Origin: Propionicimonas sp020161015
GTDB lineage: Bacteria > Actinomycetota > Actinomycetes > Propionibacteriales > Propionibacteriaceae
Assembly (NCBI RefSeq): GCF_964266745.1
Contig: NZ_CAXWGX010000026.1
Coordinates: 62,001-126,000, forward strand
Reading direction: 5' to 3'
Length of the DNA stretch: 64,000 nucleotides
The notes beneath the pieces are model-generated. The model searched no databases. It was not told the DNA's origin and worked only from the letters and a program-made list of their open reading frames with translations. The first letter of the stretch is position 1; each line of letters starts with the position of its first letter. Below are positions 57,762 to 64,000 of this stretch, piece after piece. The translations under genes and the position numbers were made by a program.

Positions 57762-59132
57762 TCAGCCCAGCGGGAGCAGGGCCAGGCGGTCGGTCTGCCG
57801 GCTGCCGTCCCAGCCGCCGAACACCAGCACGCCGTCCGGGCCGGCGACGACCGTCTGCCCCTCGAGGTTGCCCAGCGGGGGAGGCGACAGCAGTTCCCAG
57901 GTGCGGGCGACCGGGTCGAGCAGGTGGCCGGACGCGAGCAGCCGCCCACCGGCCACGGACGTGTTCGACCACGCCTGGCGGACGCCCTCCCCGGCGTCGG
58001 TGAGGGCGGGCAGCGCGCTCCAGTCCCCGGACGCGGGGTCGTAGATGCCGCCCATCGGGTAGCTGCGGCCCCAGTTGCCCACCTCCCCGCCGTCGGCCGA
58101 GCCGGTGTCGGGCAGCACCACCCGTCCCGCCACGGAGACCGCTCCGCCGCCGATCACGCCGGAGTCGGGCAGGCGCTGCCACGTGGAGGTCGCGAAGTCG
58201 AAGGACGCCAACCGGACGAGCGAGGGCCCCTCCGCGCCGGGGTTCGGCACCAGGTCGTGCGCGAGGAGCAGCAGCCGGCCGTCCACCCACACCGCGCCGC
58301 GGTTGAAGCTGGGCCCCAGCGGATCGTCGGGCAGCGCCGTCCAGGAGCGGGCGGACGGGTCGTAGACCTCGTCGACGGCCGTCGACTGCTCGTCGCTGCC
58401 CCCGATGCTCACCAGCCGGTCGCCCGCCGCGACGAGCCCCCCGTCACCCGAGGGCTTCGGCAGCGTGGCCCACGCGTCGGCCGCGGTGTCGTAGGCGTAC
58501 ACCCCGGCCACGCCGTCCCGCCACACCTGGTAGTAGAGGGTGCTCCCCACCGCCACCGGTGCGCCCGAGGCGGACACGGGCGCGTCCGCGATCGCCCGCC
58601 ACTCCCCCGTGGCCGGGTCGTAGCTGGCCCCGTCGCGCAGCAGCCTGCTCGGGGCGACGCAGCTGGCGTTCGGCGGGCACGGTGCGTCGAGCTGGCCGCC
58701 GGTCAGGTAGAACCGCCCGGCCAGCCACGCCCCCGCGGCGTACGAGCGCGGCGACAGCGGTGCGGACGCGAGGTCGATCCAGCCCTGCGCCGCTCCGGCG
58801 ACGCCGGCATCCTCCGCGCTCGCGGCGGCCGTCGACCGGTCCGCCGCGTCCATCGGTGCCATGCCTGCGGCCGGCTCCGGGGCGGCCGCCACGGTGCCGG
58901 AGGCCGCCGTGCCGCCGGCCGCGAGGCGGGGCAGGACGACGCCCGCAGCGAGCGCGACCACCACGACGGCCGCTGCGGCGGCCAGGCCCTTCGCCCACGG
59001 GCCCACCGTTCTGCGCCGCGGCGCGGCCGCGGTGATCTCGTCGGCGTCCAGCGGACGGAAGGCCTCCGCGGCGAGTGCCTCACGGAACGCGTCGGCGAAG
59101 GCGCGCTCCTCGCGGTCGAAGTCCTCGCTCAC
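57762..59132 (-). CDS. Membrane-anchored kelch-repeat protein coupled to a SigE-family sigma factor
   Basis: 456 residues; GTG 59132 overlaps the sigma stop by 4 bp. Cytosolic N-terminus of about 60 residues (DFDREERAFADAFREALAAEAFRPL), one TM helix (WAKGLAAAAAVVVVALAAGVVLP), an Ala-rich linker, then an external kelch-type propeller with repeated YDPATGEWRAI, YDTAADAWATLP, YDPSARSWTALP and YDPASGDWSALP. The layout is that of a membrane anti-sigma factor with a sensor propeller. The cytosolic part lacks a zinc-binding anti-sigma motif, so the anti-sigma role rests on gene order. Confidence 0.8.
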   Translation of the reverse strand: MSEDFDREERAFADAFREALAAEAFRPLDADEITAAAPRRRTVGPWAKGLAAAAAVVVVALAAGVVLPRLAAGGTAASGTVAAAPEPAAGMAPMDAADRSTAAASAEDAGVAGAAQGWIDLASAPLSPRSYAAGAWLAGRFYLTGGQLDAPCPPNASCVAPSRLLRDGASYDPATGEWRAIADAPVSASGAPVAVGSTLYYQVWRDGVAGVYAYDTAADAWATLPKPSGDGGLVAAGDRLVSIGGSDEQSTAVDEVYDPSARSWTALPDDPLGPSFNRGAVWVDGRLLLLAHDLVPNPGAEGPSLVRLASFDFATSTWQRLPDSGVIGGGAVSVAGRVVLPDTGSADGGEVGNWGRSYPMGGIYDPASGDWSALPALTDAGEGVRQAWSNTSVAGGRLLASGHLLDPVARTWELLSPPPLGNLEGQTVVAGPDGVLVFGGWDGSRQTDRLALLPLG

Positions 59133-59653
59133 CGCTCCACCCCCTCCAGGCGGGCGCGCAACGCGATCAGTGCGCGGTGGACGTGGGAGCGGGCCGTCCC
59201 CTCCGGACAGCCAAGGATGTCGGCGATCTCGGCGAACGTCCGGTCCTCGTAGTAGCGCAGCACGACCGCGGCCCGCTGCATCGGCGGCAGCTCGCCGCAC
59301 AGCCGCAGCGCCTGGTCGGCGTCCGCCAGCGCGTCCGCCGCGTCAGGCACCGACGGCGCCCGCCCGGAGGCCTCCGGCTCTGCGGTCGGGAACAGCCGGC
59401 GCACCTTGCGCCACGAGGACACGTGCGCGTTCACGATGCTGCGGCGCACGTAGGCGTCCACGTCACCGCGGGAGGAGATCTGCTTCCAGCGCGGGTAGAG
59501 CCCGGTGAGCGCCTCCTGCACGGCGTCGTGCGCGTCGTCGGTGTTCCGCGTGATCAGGTACGCGAACCGCAGCAGGGACGCCGACCGCAGCGCGACGTAG
59601 TCCTCGAACGTGTCGACGGCGGACGGCGCGACCACCGAAGCCGGCTCGCTCAC
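59129..59653 (-). CDS. SigE-family ECF sigma factor
   Basis: 174 residues from GTG 59653, preceded by CAGGGGGTT; a GTG eight codons further up has no ribosome site. Region 2: FEDYVALRSASLLRFAYLITRNTDDAHDAVQEAL and LYPRWKQISSRGDVDAYVRRSIVNAHVSSWRK. Region 4: LPPMQRAAVVLRYYEDRTFAEIADILGCPEGTARSHVHRALIALR. This is the actinobacterial SigE-family type, commonly followed by a membrane partner gene, here the kelch protein. Confidence 0.93.
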   Translation of the reverse strand: MSEPASVVAPSAVDTFEDYVALRSASLLRFAYLITRNTDDAHDAVQEALTGLYPRWKQISSRGDVDAYVRRSIVNAHVSSWRKVRRLFPTAEPEASGRAPSVPDAADALADADQALRLCGELPPMQRAAVVLRYYEDRTFAEIADILGCPEGTARSHVHRALIALRARLEGVER

Positions 59654-59713
59654 CAGAACCCCCTGCCAGACCGTCACGCACTCTCCACGCGTGGACGGCC
59701 GTGTTCGTTGCAG

Positions 59714-60760
59714 CTACTCCCCGGGGTACCGCACGCGCACCTGCGAGCGGATCTCGTCGAGCACCTCCATGATCGCGATCGTCTCGTCGAGCGGCAGCTG
59801 CGGCGACTCGGTGAAGCCGTCTGCCACGAGCTGGGCGAAGTGGGCCGCCTCGTAGGCCAGGCCCTGGTGGCCGAGCACCGGGGGCGCCTCGCTGGTGATG
59901 GACTCCCCGGACGGGCTCACCAGCCGCACGCGGTTGGGCGCGTAGAAGTCGCCGTCCAGCTCGATGCGGGCCAGGCTGCCGCTGATCGTCGCCGTGGTCG
60001 GCGTCTTGGCGGCCAGGGTGCAGCTGACGAGCGCCTGGGCGTGGGGGTGGTCGGCGAAGCGGGTGAGCAGCGCCGACACCTGCCGGTCGACGCCGGTCTC
60101 GGTGAGCGATCCGCTGGCCAGGACGGCGCCCGGCCGGCCGAGCACGAACGAGGCGAACGAGACCGGGTAGACGCCGAGGTCGAGCAGCGCGCCGCCGGCG
60201 AGCTTCGGGTCGTGCAGGCGCCAGGCCCGCTCCGGCGGGATCTGCTGCCCGTGGTCTGCGGCGAATACCTCCAGCTCGCCGATGGCGCCGTCGGCGAGCA
60301 GCTGGCGGACGACGTCGGTGTGCGGCAGGAACCGCGTCCACATCGCCTCCATCAGCGCCACGCCGCGGCGGCGGGCCGCGTCCACCACCTTGCGCGCCTC
60401 GCGGGCGTTGCGGGTGAATGCCTTCTCCACCAGGACGTGCTTGCCCGCCTCGATCGCCAGCAGGGCCTGCGTGGCGTGCTCGCTGTGGGGGGACGCGACG
60501 TACACCGCCTCGACCGTGGGGTCGGCCACCAGCTGCTCGTAGGACCCGTACGCGGACGTGACACCGAAGTCGGCGGCGAACGCGCGCGCGTTGTCGATGC
60601 TCCGGGAGCCGACCGCGACGATGCGCTGGCGCGTGGACAGGCGGGCGGCGGACGCGAACTGGCGGGCGATGCCACCCGGAGCGATGACTCCCCAGTTCAG
60701 CGGCGGGGCCGCGGCGGGGTCGGGCACACGGGACGACGGCAGGACGTGAGGAAAGGCCAT
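59714..60760 (-). CDS. Gfo/Idh/MocA-family oxidoreductase
   Basis: 348 residues from ATG 60760; TAGGTT (60772-60767 minus) ends seven bases before, so leaderless. The Rossmann start is NWGVIAPGGIARQFASA, then VEAVYVASPHSEHATQALLAIEAGKHVLVEKAF, where the usual EKP is EKA, then GGALLDLGVYPVSFASFVLG with the catalytic His replaced by Tyr-Pro context as in dihydrodiol-dehydrogenase-like members. It probably oxidises a sugar or cyclitol with NAD(P). Substrate unknown. Confidence 0.88.
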   Translation of the reverse strand: MAFPHVLPSSRVPDPAAAPPLNWGVIAPGGIARQFASAARLSTRQRIVAVGSRSIDNARAFAADFGVTSAYGSYEQLVADPTVEAVYVASPHSEHATQALLAIEAGKHVLVEKAFTRNAREARKVVDAARRRGVALMEAMWTRFLPHTDVVRQLLADGAIGELEVFAADHGQQIPPERAWRLHDPKLAGGALLDLGVYPVSFASFVLGRPGAVLASGSLTETGVDRQVSALLTRFADHPHAQALVSCTLAAKTPTTATISGSLARIELDGDFYAPNRVRLVSPSGESITSEAPPVLGHQGLAYEAAHFAQLVADGFTESPQLPLDETIAIMEVLDEIRSQVRVRYPGE

Positions 60761-60889
60761 GCCGACAACCTACTTCGCGCACGCCCCGGACCGGGAGGGG
60801 CCGCGCGGCTTTCCGCCCCCCACGACGTCCGGACGCGCCCGCGGGAACTCCCCGGGCGTGGAATCATGGCACCCGACGGAAGGGCGCGG

Positions 60890-61798
60890 ATGAGGACCGG
60901 CAGCGGTGTGGCGGACTGGCGGGCGGCGGCCGACCCGGAGGACCTCCGCGAGTACGACCGCTTCGGGCCGTGGATCGACCGCGTCACCGAGCCGGTCGAC
61001 ATGCCGCGGCGGTTCCGCCCCTGGTGGGACGAGCTGGGCGGCGTCCCGTTCCTGCTGAAGGTTCCCCGCGACTACGACCGTGCCCAGGTGCGTCCCGGCA
61101 TGGACCTCTACCGGTCGGTGGTCGCGATCGGGGACGAGCGCGTCACCGTCCTGGACGCGGGCGAGCGCGAGGTCGCCCGGCGCGACATCCTCACCGGCGA
61201 CGTCGTCGCGACCAACCTGTACCGCAACCTGCTGCTGGGCCGCTGGTCAGTGTTGTTGGCCGACGGCGGCTCGATGGACATCGAGTTCAACAGCGTCTCG
61301 CTGCCGGTCATCGCCCAGGCCGACCGGTTCGTCCGCCGCCTGCTGCAGGGCGAGCGCCGGCACGAGGCGCCCGCGGCCGCCGTCCGCCCGGGCGACCACT
61401 TCTTCCGCGCCGTCGCCGCCGAACTGGACGCCGCCTCCGACGAGCCGGTCCGCCCGGTGCACGTCGAGGACGCGGGCCGCCTGTGCCGCAGCCTGCGCGG
61501 GTGGCGCCGCCGCTCGGCGGGGATGATGCTGCTCGCCTCCGGCAGCGACCTGGTGATCGTGAACCGCGACCTCGCCACGCTCCCCCTGCTGCGGCGGGGC
61601 CACTACGCGTCCAACATCGAGACGATCGCGTTCGCCGGGATGACCTCGTGGTCGCTCGAGGAGCCCGAGGCAGACGACCCGCCGCGATTCGGCGCGCTGG
61701 TGATCACCTGCGGGCGCCAGGTGGTGCGCCAGCCGTTCCTCGACCGTCCGGACGGTGCCCTGGCCGCCCTGGCCGCGCACGGCGTCCCCCGGGCCTGA
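60890..61798 (+). CDS. Conserved-looking protein of unknown function
   Basis: 302 residues from ATG 60890 behind GGAAGGG; ATG 60866 is an alternative eight codons upstream. No signal peptide or TM helix. The middle looks like a PH-like or membrane-regulator fold: VAIGDERVTVLDAGEREVARRDILTGDVVATNLYRNLLLGRWSVLLADGGSMDIEFNSVS. The C-terminus has alternating strands (GMMLLASGSDLVIVNRDLATLPL). Typical codon use supports a real gene. Function not recognised. Confidence 0.7.
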   Translation: MRTGSGVADWRAAADPEDLREYDRFGPWIDRVTEPVDMPRRFRPWWDELGGVPFLLKVPRDYDRAQVRPGMDLYRSVVAIGDERVTVLDAGEREVARRDILTGDVVATNLYRNLLLGRWSVLLADGGSMDIEFNSVSLPVIAQADRFVRRLLQGERRHEAPAAAVRPGDHFFRAVAAELDAASDEPVRPVHVEDAGRLCRSLRGWRRRSAGMMLLASGSDLVIVNRDLATLPLLRRGHYASNIETIAFAGMTSWSLEEPEADDPPRFGALVITCGRQVVRQPFLDRPDGALAALAAHGVPRA

Positions 61799-61822
61799 CG
61801 CGTCCGCGGGCCCGGCCGGCGG

Positions 61823-62818
61823 TCAGGCCAGCGTGGCCACCATGACCGCCTTGATCGAGTGCATCCTGTTCTCTGCCTGGTCGAACACGATGGACGCCGG
61901 CGACTCGAACACCTCGTCGGTCACCTCGAGCTCCTCCAGCCCGAAGCGGGAGTAGATCGCCTCGCCGACCGTGGTCTCCCGGTTGTGGTAGGCCGGCAGG
62001 CAGTGCATGAACTTCACGTCGCTGACGCCGGTGCGCTCCAGCAGGGCGGTGTTCACCTGGTAGTCGCGCAACAGCAGGATCCGCTCGGTCCACACGCTCT
62101 CCGGTTCGCCCATCGACACCCAGATGTCGGTGTGGATGAACTGGCAGCCCTCCACCGCGGCGAGGTCGTCGGTGAGCGTGATCCGCGCGCCGGTGGTCTC
62201 GGCGATCCGCCGGGCCGTGGCCACCACGGAGGCCGGGGGCAGCAGCTTCTCCGGCGCGACCAGACGCACGTCCATGCCGAGCAGCGCGCCACCCATCAGC
62301 AGCGAGCAGCCCACGTTGAAGCGGGCGTCGCCGACGTAGGCGAAGGTGATGTCGTGGTCGTCGAGGCCGGAGGCCTCGCGCATGGTGAACATGTCGCACA
62401 GGCTCTGGGTGGGGTGCCACTCGTCGGTGAGCCCGTTCCAGACCGGGACGGAGGAGTACCGGGCGATCGTCTCCACCGTCGACTGCCACGCGCCGCGGTA
62501 CTCGATGCCGTCGAACACCCGCGACAGCACGCGGGCGGTGTCGGCCGGCGACTCCTTGTGGCCGAGCTGGGACGAGTTGCCGTCCATCTGCGTGACGTGC
62601 GCGCCCTGCTGGTGGGCGGCCACCTCGAAGGCCGACCGGGTGCGGGTGGACGTCTTCTCGAAGATCAGGGCGATGTTCGCGCCGCTCAGCCGCTGGACCT
62701 CCGTGCCGGCCGCGCGGGCGGCCTTGAGCTCGCCGGTGAGGTCGAGCAGCGCCCGCCACTCACCGGGGGTGAAGTCCTGCTCCTTGAGGAAGTGCCTCCC
62801 CGTCAGCGAACCCGTCAC
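61823..62818 (-). CDS. argF: Ornithine carbamoyltransferase
   Basis: 331 residues from GTG 62818 with GGAGG four bases upstream. Motifs: FEKTSTRTRSAFEVAAHQQGAHVTQMDGNSSQLGHKES (carbamoyl phosphate), DEWHPTQSLCDMFTMRE, TDIWVSMGEP (ornithine loop region), and FMHCLPAYHNRETTVGE with the catalytic Cys. Length and DIWVSMGEPxxVWxERI are like the E. coli argF / catabolic arcB type rather than the shorter mycobacterial ArgF. No other arc or arg gene is adjacent, so direction in vivo is open; arcB is an equally good label. Confidence 0.93.
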   Translation of the reverse strand: MTGSLTGRHFLKEQDFTPGEWRALLDLTGELKAARAAGTEVQRLSGANIALIFEKTSTRTRSAFEVAAHQQGAHVTQMDGNSSQLGHKESPADTARVLSRVFDGIEYRGAWQSTVETIARYSSVPVWNGLTDEWHPTQSLCDMFTMREASGLDDHDITFAYVGDARFNVGCSLLMGGALLGMDVRLVAPEKLLPPASVVATARRIAETTGARITLTDDLAAVEGCQFIHTDIWVSMGEPESVWTERILLLRDYQVNTALLERTGVSDVKFMHCLPAYHNRETTVGEAIYSRFGLEELEVTDEVFESPASIVFDQAENRMHSIKAVMVATLA

Positions 62819-63135
62819 CGCGCCTCCGTCCCGAATCGATGGGAGAACTCTGCCAGCAATGGACGGCCAGCGGTCCGCCGGATCGGGAACGTGGGCAGGA
62901 CGCCCCTCCAGTCCCCCCCACCGCGCCATCCCGTCCCCCCTCCCCGCGCGGCCCCGTCCCACCCGTCCCACCCGTTGTTCCCGCTGCCGATCGCAACTCC
63001 TGCTGCCGGAATTCCGGTAGCGGCCGTTGCACTCGGCAGCAAACGCGGGGGCGAGGGCAGGGATGGAGCGAGCGGACGCGGCGTCCGATTCGGGCCCACG
63101 GTCGGTGTGGGGGCTGCGGCCGTACCATTGGGGCC
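62819..63135. other. 317-bp divergent gap, no gene
   Basis: It lies between the argF start and the small membrane-protein gene. It has a pyrimidine-rich run with repeated CCCGTCCCAC-like words (62930-62975), and an imperfect dyad around GCTGCCGGAATTCCGGTAGCG (about 63003-63023). TACCAT at 63123-63128 is the -10 for the plus-strand gene. No ArgR-type box was convincing. Confidence 0.5.
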
Positions 63136-63513
63136 ATGCTCGTCCGATTCCTCGCCAGCGCCGCGGCCCTCGCCGTGGCGACCTGGCTGCTGCCGGGGAT
63201 CACGCTGGCCGACGGAGACAACTGGAGCCGCGCCACCACGATGCTCATCGTGGCGGCGATCTTCGGCGTCGTGAACAGCGTCATCAAGCCGCTGTTCAAG
63301 TTCGTGACCGCGCCGCTGATCTTCCTGTCCCTCGGCCTGTTCCTGCTGGTCATCAACGCGCTGCTGCTGGAGCTGGTCTCCTGGGCGGCCGGCCAGTTCG
63401 GGCTGGGGTGGAGCGTCACCGACTGGGGGTCGGCGTTCTGGGGTGCCGTGATCGTCTCCGTCGTCAGCTTCGTCCTCAACGCCTTCTTCAAGCGGAGCGA
63501 GCAGCACCGGTGA
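63136..63513 (+). CDS. Small four-helix membrane protein (phage holin family 4 / DUF360-like)
   Basis: 125 residues from ATG 63136; TACCAT ends eight bases before, consistent with a leaderless mRNA. Four hydrophobic segments (FLASAAALAVATWLLPG, TTMLIVAAIFGVVNSVI, TAPLIFLSLGLFLLVINALLL, FWGAVIVSVVSFVLNAFF) and the conserved NSVIKPLFKF stretch identify the widespread family often called mycobacterial phage holin superfamily IV. Despite the name it is usually chromosomal and not phage-linked. It overlaps the phosphatase gene by 4 bp. Confidence 0.88.
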   Translation: MLVRFLASAAALAVATWLLPGITLADGDNWSRATTMLIVAAIFGVVNSVIKPLFKFVTAPLIFLSLGLFLLVINALLLELVSWAAGQFGLGWSVTDWGSAFWGAVIVSVVSFVLNAFFKRSEQHR

Positions 63514-63983
63514 GCGCCGACATCATGTTCGTCTGCTGGGGGAACATCTGCCGTTCCCCGATGGCCCAGGTCGTGGCCGAGGCGCATGCCGCCCGGGAGG
63601 GCCTGACCGGGATCACCTTCGGAAGCGCCGGCGTCTCGGCCGAGGAGGCCGGCAACCCGATGGACCCGCGGGCGGTCGCCACGCTCCGGGCGGCCGGGTA
63701 CGCCCCCGGGCCGTTCACCGCCCACCGCATCACCGCGGACGAGGCCCGCTCGGCTGCCATGCTGATCGGCATGGAGGAGCTGCACCTCAGCCGGCTGCGC
63801 CAGCTCGTCCCGGGCGCCCACAACCTGTACCTGATGACCGACTTCGACCGCGACGCGATCCCCGGCTCCGGCATCGAGGACCCCTGGTACGGCGACGACG
63901 AGGACTTCGCCACCGCCCTGACGCAGATCGAGGCGGCGATGCCCGAGGTGATCAAGCGCGCGGCGGAGCTCGTCCGCGGGTGA
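63510..63983 (+). CDS. Low-molecular-weight protein-tyrosine phosphatase
   Basis: 157 residues; GTG 63510 overlaps the preceding stop. VCWGNICRSPMAQ is the C-X5-R-S active-site loop, with Trp-Gly at positions often Thr-Gly or Leu-Gly; IEDPWYGDDEDF carries the general-acid Asp. FGSAGVSAEEAGNPMDPRAVATL matches the substrate-side helices. Cytosolic enzyme removing phosphate from Tyr; partners are often capsule or wall kinases, none seen here. Complete; the window ends 17 bp later. Confidence 0.93.
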   Translation: MSADIMFVCWGNICRSPMAQVVAEAHAAREGLTGITFGSAGVSAEEAGNPMDPRAVATLRAAGYAPGPFTAHRITADEARSAAMLIGMEELHLSRLRQLVPGAHNLYLMTDFDRDAIPGSGIEDPWYGDDEDFATALTQIEAAMPEVIKRAAELVRG

Positions 63984-64000
63984 GCGGGGGCGCGGCGCGC

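Noticed and set aside
63136..63513. A prophage holin
   Set aside because: The family name suggests phage, but no phage gene is near and chromosomal members of this family are common.

Overview
The window is a very GC-rich actinobacterial chromosome segment. Coding is dense, genes often overlap by 4 bp (GTGA/ATGA), GTG starts are frequent, and many starts lie 7-8 nt behind a TAnnnT -10 hexamer, as in leaderless mRNAs. A mycothiol-type DsbA/nitroreductase relative, an Rv3717-like amidase, an LAxTG sorting signal and SigE-family sigma genes agree with Actinobacteria. Propionibacteriales is a guess only. No rRNA, tRNA, CRISPR array or transposase was seen.

Layout. 1-4637: end of a CPA1 Na+/H+ antiporter, adenine/adenosine deaminase, a small membrane protein, a GNAT protein and a secreted amidase. 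4647-30715: surface-appendage locus 1. It holds a 4958-residue LAxTG-anchored repeat protein, TadG-like and TadE proteins, a membrane vWA protein, a 58-aa Flp pilin, and the cpaB-tadZ-tadA-tadB-tadC-prepilin peptidase operon. 30723-42397: housekeeping genes (USP, cyclic-2,3-DPG-synthetase-like GTPase, ornithine aminotransferase, GT-C-like membrane protein, YceI, citrate synthase, wax ester synthase/DGAT, class I fumarase, GDPD-like protein). 42394-55487: locus 2, a long minus-strand tad-like cluster of different type: SAF protein, TadZ-like pseudo-ATPase, mutY, TadA, TadB, TadC, a tiny pilin-like protein, two TadE-like proteins, a LysM-BTAD membrane protein, a beta-propeller protein and a polytopic membrane protein. 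A small sigma-like gene diverges from its head. 56470-63983: DsbA-like protein, HAD hydrolase, kelch protein with SigE-family sigma factor, Gfo/Idh/MocA oxidoreductase, an unknown protein, ornithine carbamoyltransferase, a small membrane protein and a low-molecular-weight phosphotyrosine phosphatase.

Main discovery candidate. All four non-coding gaps of locus 1 carry an 18-bp dyad close to GTCACCCGTTCGGGTGAC, usually flanked by TTT and AAA. I count 12 good copies plus degenerate ones, and saw none at other genes. They lie upstream of the giant adhesin, tadEG, the vWA/flp divergent pair and the cpaB operon. The two half-sites vary without compensating each other, which favours a DNA operator over an RNA hairpin. 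The inference is one dedicated regulator, not encoded in the locus, that co-controls a Flp pilus and a roughly 5000-residue sortase-anchored stalk.

The stalk is also unusual. It has about 13 DUF5979-like domains followed by 24 DUF11-like domains. The DUF11-like domains run mostly in a repeating A-B-C order (about 1.08 kb super-period), almost every junction has a cysteine pair, and one segment has foreign-looking codon usage. Other notable signals are a duplicated 120-bp promoter/leader on both sides of mutY-tadZ2-cpaB2 with DnaA boxes, and a DnaA-box cluster written into the tadB2 coding sequence with rare codons.
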